From positions 3,286,001-3,350,000 of the forward strand of contig NZ_AQOV01000001.1 in assembly GCF_000365425.1 (NCBI RefSeq): a DNA stretch of 64,000 bases, in the 5' to 3' direction. A model generated the notes under the pieces. It saw only the letters and a list, made by a program, of their open reading frames with translations. It ran no database searches and had not been told where the DNA came from. Positions 1-8,454 of this stretch are shown one piece after another. A program made the translations under genes and the position numbers. Position 1 is the stretch's first letter. Each line of letters begins with the position of its first letter. The DNA comes from Methylomonas sp. MK1. Lineage in GTDB: Bacteria; Pseudomonadota; Gammaproteobacteria; Methylococcales; Methylomonadaceae.

Positions 1-2031
1 AAAGCTAGCGATCCAGGCTCCCTCGGTATTCGGCAACACCTGCTTAACGGTTTTGCCTATCCAGTTGTCGCGGGCAATGCCGGTCATTTTTTCAAAGGCC
101 GGGTTGATATCCAGATAGCGATAATCGACGATTTTACCGCTGTCGTCGCGTATCACCTGATGTAATGCAAAACCTAGCGACATGTTGGTGTAAAGTCGGG
201 CCAGGTCGGCCTCGCTACGTTTGCGGGCCTTGATTTCCTTCCGTAGCCTGAACACCCAATAGACGAAAAACAACAGGGCCAGCAGGACCACGGCGGCGGA
301 TCGTAACAACGCGTCAACGCGAATGCCTTGCTCGACCTTTAGTCCCATCCAGCGGTTAATAATGGCATCGTGTTCTGCTTGACTGATACTGGCCAGGGCC
401 TTTTCCAGCAGCGACAGCAATTGCGGGTGGGATTTTAGAGCAGCCATCCGGGTTTCGTTGACATACCCAGGTTGGCCGGCAATATGCAGATTCAATAAGC
501 CTTGTTGTTTGATTGCGTAACTGGCCGAAGCCGCATCACCGATATACGCATCCACCTTGCCTTCGGCCAGCAGATTCAGCGCTTCTTGTACCGAGGGGGC
601 GGTCAGCAGTTGTATCCCTGGGTAGTCTCTGCTCAGCAATTCCTGAACAAAATACCCTTGTTCGATGGCTACACGTCCCCCCGTTAGCAATTGCAGGGAA
701 TTAATATAACCACTGTTTTTGTCGCCGATGATTACAGTCGGCGTGCTGATATAGGGTTGGGTAAAATTCAGATATTGTTCTCGCTCGGGGGTTTTGGTTG
801 CCCCGGCGATCATGTCCAATTCGCCGCGCTTGGCAATGTCCAACACTTCCTGCCAGGATTTGTCCATGATCAGAACAAACTTAACCCCCAGTTTCTGCTC
901 GATTAGCTTTAGATGTTCGGCAATCATGCCTTGATGCTCGCCAGCCGCATCCAGCCATTCATACGGCGGAAAATTTCTATCTATACCCACTCGAATTTCA
1001 GCATGCTCGGCCAGCCATTGCCGTTCCGCGTCGTTCAATTGCAAATCGGCGGATTTACTGCCGCCGTAGACAAACTCATTGAGCTGGCCGTCGCTTAAAG
1101 GGCGCGCTAATTTCAGGTTGGCATAAATGTCGGCTACCCGGCGTAAGCGGGCAGCTTCGATCTGGCCCAGCGGGATGTAGTCCGGCATGATCAGCTTACG
1201 GGTTTCCTCGGCTTCGTAGCGCAGTTGCTCCGGACTGAGTTTGCTTGGGTATTTGTGTTGGATCAGCTCGATCAGCAAATCGGGGTGAGACAGCGCATAT
1301 TCCCAGCCTTTCAGGCTGGCCCGGCGGAAGCGCTCGGCACGGCCGGGATGTTGCTGTAGCTCTTTGCGGCTGGTGAAAAGCAAGTCGCCGTAAAAGTCGA
1401 TACCGTAATTTTGCGGATTGATAATGTTGAATTTGATGCCGGCGGCGCGAAAGCTAAATGGCCGGTCGGTGATATAGCCGGACATCACATCGACTTTATC
1501 CGCGATAAAGTCGGCGTTGTTAAAGGTCTCGGCAACTTTTTGATAGCGGCTTTCATTCAGATTGGCTTCGGCGAGTAGGGCACGAACCTGAGCATTGTTC
1601 TCGCCGACCACATCGTACATGATGCGCTTGCCGGCCATTTCGTAGGGGCTGACGATGCCTGAAGCTTGTTTGCTGAACAGCACCAGCGCATCGTGCTGAA
1701 AAATGGCGGCTAGGGCTGCGATGGGCTTGCCGTTGGCATACTGGGCGATGATGCCGGAATCGCCGATGCCGTATTCGGCTCCCCCGGATGCGACTTGTTC
1801 TGCGTAGTCCTGGTCAGGATTGCGCTCGCGTATCTCTACCTGCAAGCCTTCCTCGGCATAATAGCCTTGCTCGATAGCAGCGTAATAACCGGCAAATTGG
1901 AACTGGTGAAACCACTTTAATTGCAGCGCTACTGTTTCCAGCGGTCGATTTGCTGCGGGTGTGTCTGCGGTGCTGGACGTACAAAACAGTAAAAAAAATA
2001 CCGCGGACAGTCCGAAAATGGTTTTTTTCAT
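1..2031 (-). CDS. Membrane sensor with NMT1 and SBP_bac_3 periplasmic domains plus PAS (3' end outside window)
   Basis: The frame is open from an ATG at 2031 to the window edge (677 codons), so the C-terminal output domain is missing. A signal peptide (about residues 1-24) is followed by an NMT1/THI5-like solute-binding domain (about 30-290; LQLKWFHQFQFAGYY is its usual opening), then a family-3 solute-binding domain (about 350-560; IRVGIDRNFPPYEWL), one membrane helix (about 567-590), a short basic linker and a PAS domain reading YLDINPAFEKMTG. This is the layout of EvgS-like sensor kinases or diguanylate cyclases that read a periplasmic ligand. NMT1 domains usually bind pyrimidine or sulfonate-like ligands, but the ligand here cannot be told. 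Whether the output is a histidine kinase or GGDEF/EAL is not visible. Confidence 0.85.
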   Translation of the reverse strand, partial: MKKTIFGLSAVFFLLFCTSSTADTPAANRPLETVALQLKWFHQFQFAGYYAAIEQGYYAEEGLQVEIRERNPDQDYAEQVASGGAEYGIGDSGIIAQYANGKPIAALAAIFQHDALVLFSKQASGIVSPYEMAGKRIMYDVVGENNAQVRALLAEANLNESRYQKVAETFNNADFIADKVDVMSGYITDRPFSFRAAGIKFNIINPQNYGIDFYGDLLFTSRKELQQHPGRAERFRRASLKGWEYALSHPDLLIELIQHKYPSKLSPEQLRYEAEETRKLIMPDYIPLGQIEAARLRRVADIYANLKLARPLSDGQLNEFVYGGSKSADLQLNDAERQWLAEHAEIRVGIDRNFPPYEWLDAAGEHQGMIAEHLKLIEQKLGVKFVLIMDKSWQEVLDIAKRGELDMIAGATKTPEREQYLNFTQPYISTPTVIIGDKNSGYINSLQLLTGGRVAIEQGYFVQELLSRDYPGIQLLTAPSVQEALNLLAEGKVDAYIGDAASASYAIKQQGLLNLHIAGQPGYVNETRMAALKSHPQLLSLLEKALASISQAEHDAIINRWMGLKVEQGIRVDALLRSAAVVLLALLFFVYWVFRLRKEIKARKRSEADLARLYTNMSLGFALHQVIRDDSGKIVDYRYLDINPAFEKMTGIARDNWIGKTVKQVLPNTEGAWIASF

Positions 2032-2100
2032 AAATGCCAGTCGTGGCCCGTTTTGAAAGTAGGGTTATTCTACAGCCAAAGGCAAACGGGCCAGGCGGAT

Positions 2101-2790
2101 TTAGTCGGCTGTCGCGGAAGTGAACAACGATTGAAATTTATTTTTGCCGGCGTTGGATTTACGTTGCTGGGTATGTGCCAGCGCAAGTTTGGCTTCGTTT
2201 TGCAACTGGCTATCGGCAAATACTTGCTGCTTGCGCAGCGGGGCCTGGACGGCCTTGTACAAATATTCCTCAGCTTCCGCGTTGCGATCCTGTTGTAGTA
2301 GATAATCGGCGTAGAAGTAATTGGCGTCGATACCGTTGGGGTTGATTTTCAAGCTGGCTTTCAACATTTGCTCGGCAAGCTGATTATCCCCAAAAGATAC
2401 CGGCCAGCCAGGCACCATGTAATACAGCGTGCCCAGCGTGACATAGGCCGCACCATCCAGCGCATTGGGATTTTGGGCAATGGCTTCTTCCAAAAGGGTC
2501 TTGGCGGTTTGCAGGCTGGACAAGGCGCTCAGCGAAGATTGAAACGCCGCATTGGTGGCGATAATCGTCGCTTGCCAGATTTTCGGCTCAGCCGCATTCG
2601 GATAGCGTTTGGTCAATTCGGCGGCTTTCTCCAGCAATTGCGGATAAGTTTGTCTTTGCCGGGTTTCGTCGCTTTGATAATAAACGCTGGCCCAGTCGTT
2701 TTCCAAACGGGCGATAGCGGTCGCCAGCTCCGATGCATGCAGCGGACCGGCAAAAAGTATCAATAAAACAACAATAGTAGCTTTGCTCAT
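2101..2790 (-). CDS. Secreted TPR-like repeat protein of unknown function
   Basis: The protein is about 229 aa, with a signal peptide ending near LHASELA. The rest is helical with TPR-like spacing: YPNAAEPKIWQATI, IAQNPNALDGAAYVTLG and LKINPNGIDANYFYADYLL each look like one repeat, and LLQQDRNAEAEEYLYKAV another. This suggests a periplasmic scaffold related to TatT-like or tetratricopeptide proteins. I chose the second Met (2790), which gives a clean signal peptide; a start at 2808 adds six residues and neither has a clear ribosome binding site. It lies 69 bp upstream of the sensor gene on the same strand and may be cotranscribed with it. Specific function unknown. Confidence 0.7.
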   Translation of the reverse strand: MSKATIVVLLILFAGPLHASELATAIARLENDWASVYYQSDETRQRQTYPQLLEKAAELTKRYPNAAEPKIWQATIIATNAAFQSSLSALSSLQTAKTLLEEAIAQNPNALDGAAYVTLGTLYYMVPGWPVSFGDNQLAEQMLKASLKINPNGIDANYFYADYLLQQDRNAEAEEYLYKAVQAPLRKQQVFADSQLQNEAKLALAHTQQRKSNAGKNKFQSLFTSATAD

Positions 2791-3021
2791 ACATTTAATA
2801 TAGAGCATTGCATTTTGGATTTCAATACGTCCTTTAAATTATTGTTTTAACAAAGTATTGCCTGTAGCAAAAATTCGCTAAGCGCCAGGCTTCAGTAAGG
2901 CAGCTTAGGTCTGTGTTTGTAGCGCTGTAGCGACTCTGCGAATATCTTGTCCCAGTTTTGCAACAAGCGCCGCAAACCTCTGAAAACGGCAACTTTTATC
3001 GCCTGTCTGGATTGTTGCCAG

Positions 3022-3495
3022 TTATTTGCCCCAATCCTTGAACGGATGCTTGCAGAGATTATTGTTGTAGTAACGTAAATCGTCGGTAACTTCCATTCCG
3101 ACCCAGTCCGGTTTAACAAAGGCCTCGCCTACTGTCGACAATTCGATTTCCGCGACAATCAAACCTTGGTTATCGCCCATGAACTCGTCAATTTCCCAAA
3201 CGTGCCGATCCCGATAAACAAAATGACGGGTTTTTTCCACCAACGGCTTGTGGCATAGTTCGTCGAGAATACTGTTGGCATCAGGCAAAGGGATTTCATA
3301 CTCAAATTCTTGACGATGGGTGCCGATAGTGGCGCTCTTGATATTCAGCCAAGCCTGGCTATCGGAAATCCGCACCCTTACTGAGCTAAGCGGACTGCTA
3401 CTCAAATAGCCCTGTTTGTAGTGTACGGAATGATCGATTTCGCCGCGCCAGTCGTCGTTCGCCAGTAAAAACTTATGTTCAACCTCAAGTGCCAT
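3022..3495 (-). CDS. CYTH domain protein (inorganic triphosphatase-like)
   Basis: The protein is 157 aa and carries the CYTH signature ExExK at residues 4-8 (EVEHK), then alternating charged strands typical of the triphosphate tunnel (RVRISDSQAWLNIKS, EFEYEIPLPDA, EIELS). Small single-domain CYTH proteins of this size hydrolyse inorganic triphosphate or similar triphosphorylated substrates; a class IV adenylate cyclase is the alternative. An upstream in-frame start at 3585 exists, but the ATG at 3495 has AAGGA seven bases in front and begins exactly at the conserved motif, so it is preferred. No operon partner is obvious. Confidence 0.85.
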   Translation of the reverse strand: MALEVEHKFLLANDDWRGEIDHSVHYKQGYLSSSPLSSVRVRISDSQAWLNIKSATIGTHRQEFEYEIPLPDANSILDELCHKPLVEKTRHFVYRDRHVWEIDEFMGDNQGLIVAEIELSTVGEAFVKPDWVGMEVTDDLRYYNNNLCKHPFKDWGK

Positions 3496-3853
3496 CGTTG
3501 TTTTCCTTAGATTAGGTAGTGTTAAGCAATAATTCTTTATTATTACCCGGCGTGTCCGATGACTCCACCAATTCTGCGGGTTCAACCCGCTAAAATCAGA
3601 CGGTTATAATTTGGTCTCGGGTTGGTCCCTGGAGCTGAAACCATTCAGCGCTATTTTGCCAGGACCCTGGAAAATTTTGTTCGATTGCGTAGCAGCTTTG
3701 GCAACTCCAATTTGGGCTACCAGTTTTAGGCGTTTTAGTTCGCAGAAGGCGCGCTATGCCGAGTAAAGCTAGCATAGCTTAGTTATGCAATTGCCTCCCT
3801 TCGATTGAATACTCGCTTTTTAAATTGTCTACTATTGGCGGTAGAGATCACTC
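3496..3853. other. Gene-free stretch of about 360 bp
   Basis: This spacer lies between the CYTH gene and the AT-rich DUF6339 cassette. It holds a perfect short hairpin GCGGGTTCAACCCGC at 3576-3590. No ORF, tRNA or clear promoter is seen. Base composition falls towards AT after about 3780, which may mark the left edge of the acquired cassette. Confidence 0.4.
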
Positions 3854-4585
3854 TTAACCGGAACGAGCAATACAATCGTCTAAAACCTGCGAGATGCTAA
3901 CATCAGGTAATGCAGCTAAGAGCCTTACTCCGCCGACCAGGTTTAATTCTTTCATTATTGATCGGAATCTTTCTCTTTCAAATAATGCTTTGTTGCTTTT
4001 GTATGATTCATTCAATTTTTTTAGAATTGCCGAGAAAACTCTTATGTTTTGTGATGTTGTTGGTCTCTCCACCATGTTTGCTCGGACGTCCGATTGATGT
4101 AAGAAACAGGTTAAGGCCTCTTCAAAAGATATTCCGTCTGCCCTGCTACATAAAGACGCAAGCCACCATAAGCGGGACGCAGCGTTATCACGCTCTATGC
4201 CGCGCGCGCCCACACAAAAGAAATGAGTTTTTATGTGTTTTATTGCTTTTTCATTGTCATCAGGAATAGGCCATCTTGTCCTTGTATATTCCAGGAGCAA
4301 TGTGTGCGTCAAAAACACCCAAAGTCGTTCATCTCTTGCTAAATAGTGAGATATATTTCCAAGCGCCTGATAGATAAGAATACAGTTTTCTACCTCTTTA
4401 AGGTTATCCTTAGTACAACTTATCTCTGCTAATTTATTTTCATCAAAATCTTGGTTTGATTCGAAATTATAAGATGTATCATCCATTAAAAACTCAAATT
4501 TACCTGTTCTATAGAACTCTAAATGTTCTGGTACTTTGGAAAATAGTTCTTGGACTTTATTCGCTTTAAGAAAGTTAATTTTCAT
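3854..4585 (-). CDS. DUF6339-like protein of unknown function
   Basis: This 243-aa, mostly helical, acidic protein has no signal peptide or membrane helix. The central stretch AASRLWWLASLCSRADG, followed by helices containing SQNIRVFSAILKKLN, resembles DUF6339 proteins; this is recognition from memory and needs a profile search. DUF6339 genes are, as I recall, found beside restriction- or repair-like genes (MutL/Z1 ATPase operons), so a role in genome defence is possible but unproven. It overlaps the upstream gene by one base (stop and ATG share an A), so the two are translationally coupled. The gene is clearly more AT-rich than its surroundings, which suggests transfer. Confidence 0.6.
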   Translation of the reverse strand: MKINFLKANKVQELFSKVPEHLEFYRTGKFEFLMDDTSYNFESNQDFDENKLAEISCTKDNLKEVENCILIYQALGNISHYLARDERLWVFLTHTLLLEYTRTRWPIPDDNEKAIKHIKTHFFCVGARGIERDNAASRLWWLASLCSRADGISFEEALTCFLHQSDVRANMVERPTTSQNIRVFSAILKKLNESYKSNKALFERERFRSIMKELNLVGGVRLLAALPDVSISQVLDDCIARSG

Positions 4586-5414
4586 TATTCACCACTCTTA
4601 AAAACATAGGTATCTAGGAGTTTAATTGGTTGTTGCATAAGTTTCTCTGCAATCATATAGGCGTCGTGCTTTCCGATGTCGAGGCCTTTGTTATGTGCTT
4701 GGCCTGAAATAATTTTTGCCCACTTCTTATCACAGTACTCGGCTTGAGTTTCTGAATCTTTAAGCTTTTGTATCGACTGCATGACTGCGGCGAAGTATAT
4801 AGAGTTAATCAGAATGACACGATTTTCTTTTGTATTCCTGGCATTATCAATACTCTCTTTTAGCTTTGGACTCACAATAATTTGAACATGGTCTCCATCA
4901 AAATCAACCGACCAGATTCCTTCACTCTGCTCATCTTTCTTAACCAATTCAAAAACTGAAGTAATCGGCTTAAATAAATCACGGTCAATATAAAAAACTT
5001 GAGATTCATCTTGAGCAAGAATATCGCCGATAACAAATTGAAAAGGGCCATCACCAAACTCGGGATTTATATCAGGAGAAACAAATCCTGAAATGTCATT
5101 TTTTACAACAACATAAGGATTTACTTTAACTTCACCTCTCAATTCACCTATATCAAATTCATCTTCTACCAAACGCTTTGATGATGTCAGCGTGGCCTGA
5201 AAATATGTGTCACGGCATGAAATTACAGCAATATATTCTGCATTACCTTTACTAATTTCTTCTAATATTTCTTCTGAAGAAATTGCATAACTAATATTGG
5301 TCTTAATTTTTTCCTTACCTACTGTAAATTCTACAGTTGCTTGAAACTCAACATCCTTGTAATCATCACTGTACCCGAAAACAATGCACCAGCTTTAATT
5401 GGGCTATCAGTCAT
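4585..5414 (-). CDS. Unrecognised protein of the DUF6339 cassette, probably frameshifted near its 5' end
   Basis: The reading frame is open from 5394 down to the stop at 4585 and reads as real protein well upstream of any usable start (DYKDVEFQATVEFTVGKEK, then AEYIAVISCRDTYF). In that frame there is no ATG before a stop at 5395-5397. The ATG at 5414 opens a different frame (MTDSPIKAGALFS) that joins the long frame only if one base is restored in the T run at 5378-5381 (minus strand). The repaired gene would be 831 bp, 276 aa. A TTG at 5172 gives a shorter 195-aa version. The C-terminal half is helical and the N-terminal half is beta-rich. Family not recognised. It is coupled to the DUF6339-like gene by a one-base overlap. 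Confidence 0.5.
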
Positions 5415-5443
5415 TACTCATTTCTCAATACACCATAACTTCC

Positions 5444-5671
5444 TTACAATTTGAATTCACTACGGCCACCTTCATCCGTACTTTGAAAACTTTGCTTCAC
5501 TTGATCAACTTCTTGCTGAAGCGCCCGAACGATCTTTCGGGCTTGCTCTTCAGTAAATTCATAATTTTGCCGATTCGCCAGATTCCCAACGAGTTGAATG
5601 TCTTTGATAGCCTTGTTTACTCGCTTATTTGCTAGCTCGATGAACTTAGCTCCTTTGTCTCTAGTGCTCAT
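5444..5671 (-). CDS. Small helical first gene of the DUF6339 cassette
   Basis: This is a 75-aa charged protein beginning MSTRDKGAKFIELANKRVNK, predicted to form two long helices, with TEEQARKIVRALQQEVDQ as the second. The ATG at 5671 has GAGGG five bases upstream; a longer 96-aa version from 5734 would start inside a palindrome and is unlikely. The stop is 29 bp before the ATG of the next cassette gene, so the three genes look like one operon. It has no recognisable helix-turn-helix, so whether it binds the palindrome upstream cannot be said. Function unknown. Confidence 0.6.
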   Translation of the reverse strand: MSTRDKGAKFIELANKRVNKAIKDIQLVGNLANRQNYEFTEEQARKIVRALQQEVDQVKQSFQSTDEGGRSEFKL

Positions 5672-5720
5672 GACAACCCTCGAAATTTTGTTTACTCGAG
5701 ACAATAGGTTGTACATATTT

Positions 5721-5762
5721 ATTACATTACGCAAATGTAAAATTACATTTGCGTAATGTAAT
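5721..5762. promoter_or_regulatory. Double palindromic operator in front of the DUF6339 cassette
   Basis: A perfect 20-bp inverted repeat with a 2-bp spacer (arms 5721-5740 and 5743-5762). It is built from two 19-bp units, each with perfect arms TTACATT-N5-AATGTAA (5722-5740 and 5743-5761), offset by exactly 21 bp or two helical turns. A TTTACA element on the minus strand inside it can serve as a -35 box for the 75-aa gene. This is what two dimers of a repressor would bind side by side. No regulator gene adjoins it. A simple hairpin or terminator is less likely because the site sits 50 bp before a start codon. Confidence 0.65.
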
Positions 5763-6205
5763 GCGGAAAAGCAGAAATTGTTTGATTTTTTGTCAATAAA
5801 TTCAATAATACGCCAAAAATATAGCGTAAATTTTCGCTGGAAAATGTGTTTTTTCTACTGCTGATCACTACCAATTCACTGATTGGATTCAGAAATAACG
5901 TTTTTTTGCTCTTCAGCTTTGGGCAAAAGCAAGCGGAATATGTTTAGCGAACGCCTTCCATTTTGGTTATTTGATATCCATTAACATGGATTATGACCAG
6001 CATCTAACTGGGGATTGTGGTCTAGATTTCTTACTCTGAGGACTTACCCAAAATCGCCCCCACTTTAGAAAAACACTGATAACCGATTGATTTCCGTATA
6101 AGTTACCGTTCAGCGCAATTCTTTATTATAATGCTGGGTAATTAGGTTTGGGCTGTAAGTCCGTACCTAATCACTGCTGCTGTTCAATCAATCTGGAGAA
6201 TAAAG
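5763..6205. other. Intergenic region with the sodB promoter
   Basis: This 443-bp spacer has no ORF that looks real. The left half is AT-rich like the neighbouring cassette. The right half contains a TATAAT box at 6127-6132 with TTACCG (6103-6108) 18 bp upstream, a plausible sigma-70 promoter for sodB. The leader then has an inverted repeat ATTAGGT/ACCTAAT (about 6140-6176). No Fur box could be assigned with confidence. Confidence 0.45.
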
Positions 6206-6787
6206 ATGGCTTTTGAATTACCTGCATTACCGTACGCAAAAGACGCATTGGCGCCGCATATTTCCGCAGAAACAATCGAATTTCACTACGGCAAACATCA
6301 CCAAACTTATGTCACCAATCTGAACAATCTGGTTCCCGGCACCGAGTTTGAAGGCTTGTCTCTGGAAGAGATCGTGAAAAAATCCTCTGGCGGCGTATTC
6401 AACAACGCAGCGCAAATCTGGAACCACACCTTTTATTGGAACAGCCTGTCTCCCAACGGCGGCGGCGAACCTACCGGCGGTTTGGCGAATGCCATTGAGA
6501 GAACTTTCGGTTCTTTCGAGAAATTCAAAGAAGAATTTACCAAATGCGCGGTCACCACTTTTGGCTCAGGCTGGGCGTGGTTGGTGAAAAATGATAAAGG
6601 CGGTTTGGAACTGGTTAGCACCAGCAACGCCGGTTGCCCGTTAACTGCCGGCCAAACGCCGTTGTTGACTTGCGATGTTTGGGAACACGCTTATTACATC
6701 GATTTCCGCAATCTGCGTCCTAAATATTTGGAAGCTTTCTGGGCATTGGTTAACTGGGAATTCGCCAGCGCCAACTACGAAGCTTAA
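6206..6787 (+). CDS. sodB: Iron superoxide dismutase
   Basis: The 193-aa protein is full length for cytosolic Fe-SOD. It converts superoxide to hydrogen peroxide and oxygen. The four metal ligands are visible as H27, H74, D157 and H161 (DVWEHAYY), and [15 protein letters not shown] with GGGEPTGGL favours the iron-type subgroup. The start has GGAG nine bases upstream. It stands alone, with its own promoter and a GC-rich terminator after it. Fe versus Mn preference is inferred from sequence only. Confidence 0.95.
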   Translation: MAFELPALPYAKDALAPHISAETIEFHYGKHHQTYVTNLNNLVPGTEFEGLSLEEIVKKSSGGVFNNAAQIWNHTFYWNSLSPNGGGEPTGGLANAIERTFGSFEKFKEEFTKCAVTTFGSGWAWLVKNDKGGLELVSTSNAGCPLTAGQTPLLTCDVWEHAYYIDFRNLRPKYLEAFWALVNWEFASANYEA

Positions 6788-6797
6788 GCATTAAAAA

Positions 6798-6833
6798 GGC
6801 GCGGGCCGGCGTCCTCACAGGCCCGTCCGCGCC
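6798..6833 (+). terminator. Terminator-like hairpin after sodB
   Basis: A GC-rich hairpin (GGCGCGG ... CCGCGCC) starts 10 bp after the sodB stop codon and is followed by ATTCTT, a weak T tract. It is probably the sodB terminator. Confidence 0.5.
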
Positions 6834-7010
6834 ATTCTTACTGTCGTGCTGGTGCAGCCGGCTTCATTGCTCAACGTCTATTCAGTCTTGGCTGGATCAT
6901 TTCTTTACCCAAACCTATAGTCGTCGAAAGACTTGCTGGCCGGCGGCCGGGCTCAGATGATTAGGCAGCGCTAAACCTAAGGTGAAACGCGGCATAGGGC
7001 CTATAGGCCC

Positions 7011-7661
7011 CTATTTGCTACTAAAAAACGCCTCCAACGCCTTTGCCCGGTCTGAACCGACTATTTGCGCGTGCGGCCGGCTTTCGATCAGTTGTATATA
7101 CGCCTCAATGCCCGGAATATGCGTAGTCACCAAATTCTCGCCGTAAATTTTTTGGGTGGCAAAGCCCACCAGTTGCAGATGCGGCCAGGCCACGATGTCT
7201 GCCGTACTAAAACTGTCGCCCAACGCATAGGGAGATAATTTCAGCAGCTTGGCCAAACCGGTTAAACCGGTATCGAGTTTGGCTCTGACTTCGTCCTTGG
7301 TTTCTTGCGACGCGGTGTTGCCGAACAGGGCTTCTCCATACAGACGGCGGGCGATCAGTTCAACATTCAGTTCGATATGTTGAATGAACTCCCGACATTT
7401 GCCGCGTTCGTAAGCATCGGCCGGATACAGGGGATGCTCCGGAAATGCGTCTTCCAAATATTCCAGAATCGCTTGCGATTCGGATAGATAACCCTCGCTG
7501 GTTTTGATGAAGGGGACTTTTCCCAGCGGTGAACGTTGCAATAACTCCTCGTTCTGGCTGGGTGCGGTAAATTCTTCAATGAACGCTATATCCTTTTCCA
7601 TCAACGCAAATTTAACTTTGTTGTAATAGTTGCTAATTGCCACGCCATACAAAGTAATCAT
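7011..7661 (-). CDS. Glutathione S-transferase family protein
   Basis: The 216-aa protein has an N-terminal thioredoxin-fold domain (MITLYGVAISNYYNKVKFAL; the cis-proline is in GKVPFI; YLSESQAILEYLE is the glutathione-binding serine segment) and a C-terminal helical domain (about 85-216, with STADIVAWPHL). It should conjugate or reduce electrophiles with glutathione in the cytosol; the substrate is unknown. The start has GGAG 10 bases upstream. It is divergent from a TetR-family gene, and an inverted repeat lies between the two, so it is probably induced by a compound that the repressor senses. Confidence 0.9.
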   Translation of the reverse strand: MITLYGVAISNYYNKVKFALMEKDIAFIEEFTAPSQNEELLQRSPLGKVPFIKTSEGYLSESQAILEYLEDAFPEHPLYPADAYERGKCREFIQHIELNVELIARRLYGEALFGNTASQETKDEVRAKLDTGLTGLAKLLKLSPYALGDSFSTADIVAWPHLQLVGFATQKIYGENLVTTHIPGIEAYIQLIESRPHAQIVGSDRAKALEAFFSSK

Positions 7662-7700
7662 CGAATAATCTCCAGTAGTTGAATTAAAGACTGCGCCATA

Positions 7701-7746
7701 ACAGACCGGTCAGTCTATTGAAATAATACATACCGGTCTGTATAGT
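7701..7746 (+). promoter_or_regulatory. sigma-70 promoter with TetR-type operator for the GST/TetR pair
   Basis: TTGAAA (7718-7723) and TATAGT (7741-7746) are separated by 17 bp and form a near-consensus promoter pointing at the TetR gene. Two copies of one inverted sequence, ACAGACCGGT (7701-7710) and ACCGGTCTGT (7732-7741), flank and overlap it, the second sitting between the -35 and -10 boxes. This arrangement fits autorepression and control of the divergent GST gene. Confidence 0.7.
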
Positions 7747-7776
7747 TGCAACATGTTTTTTCCCCGGTACTCAATT

Positions 7777-8349
7777 ATGGCCCGCAATCTCCAAGATCAC
7801 ATTTTGCAAACCGCCTCTGCGCTGTTTTACAGCCAAGGCATTAAGGCCACCGGCGTCGATGCGATAGTAAAAGCCGCCGGCACCACCAAGATGAGCCTGT
7901 ATAAGTACTTTCCATCAAAAGACGATTTGGTCTTGGCGCATCTAAGCAAAAGCCGAGAGGTCATGCTCAATCGGATCCTGGCCGGCGTAGAATTGCGCGC
8001 CAGCGAACCCAAGCAAAAGTTGCTGGCGGTGTTTGCCGTATTCGAAGAATTATTAGCCAGCCCGGAGTTTCGCGGCTGTCCGTTCATCAATGCCTCGGCC
8101 GAATTTGCCGAAGCGTCCAACCCGGTGCAACTGGCTGCTGCTGAGTTTTCCGACACCTTCCGGGAAATCTTGGCGGATTTGGCCCGGCAAGCGGGTGCAT
8201 GGAATCCGGAACAACTTTCTCAACAACTAGCAATGCTGATCTCCGGAGCCATCGTCAGCGAACAAGTGCGCAGACAATCCGGGGCGATGCATATTGCTTC
8301 GGCGGCGGCGGAAATCCTGATAGAACAGAGTTTAAGCAAAGCCGGTTAG
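7777..8349 (+). CDS. TetR family transcriptional regulator
   Basis: The N-terminal domain is a typical TetR helix-turn-helix: ILQTASALFYSQGIKATGVD, then AAGTTKMSLYKYFPSKDDL. The C-terminal part (about 60-190) is the ligand and dimer domain, which includes FRGCPFINASAEF, seen in regulators of the YjdC/AcrR-like branch. I chose the ATG at 7777 (190 aa). The ATG at 7753 would coincide with the expected transcription start from the promoter at 7718-7746. It is probably a repressor of itself and of the divergent GST. The inducer is unknown. Confidence 0.88.
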   Translation: MARNLQDHILQTASALFYSQGIKATGVDAIVKAAGTTKMSLYKYFPSKDDLVLAHLSKSREVMLNRILAGVELRASEPKQKLLAVFAVFEELLASPEFRGCPFINASAEFAEASNPVQLAAAEFSDTFREILADLARQAGAWNPEQLSQQLAMLISGAIVSEQVRRQSGAMHIASAAAEILIEQSLSKAG

Positions 8350-8454
8350 ATTCAGCCGAGCCGGAGACAACAACCCTCTGCCCGCAACTGACTTACAATA
8401 TCGCCACCTTAGGCCTCAGGCAGAGGCTTCATCATTTTTTGGAATTAACCGCTT

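Noticed and set aside
3022..3585. Longer 187-aa start for the CYTH protein
   Set aside because: The extra 30 residues precede a strong ribosome site and are unlike the family, whose members begin at the ExExK motif.
3560..3590. Possible tRNA 3' end (TGACTCCACCA with a following hairpin)
   Set aside because: No T-loop or cloverleaf can be drawn upstream on either strand.
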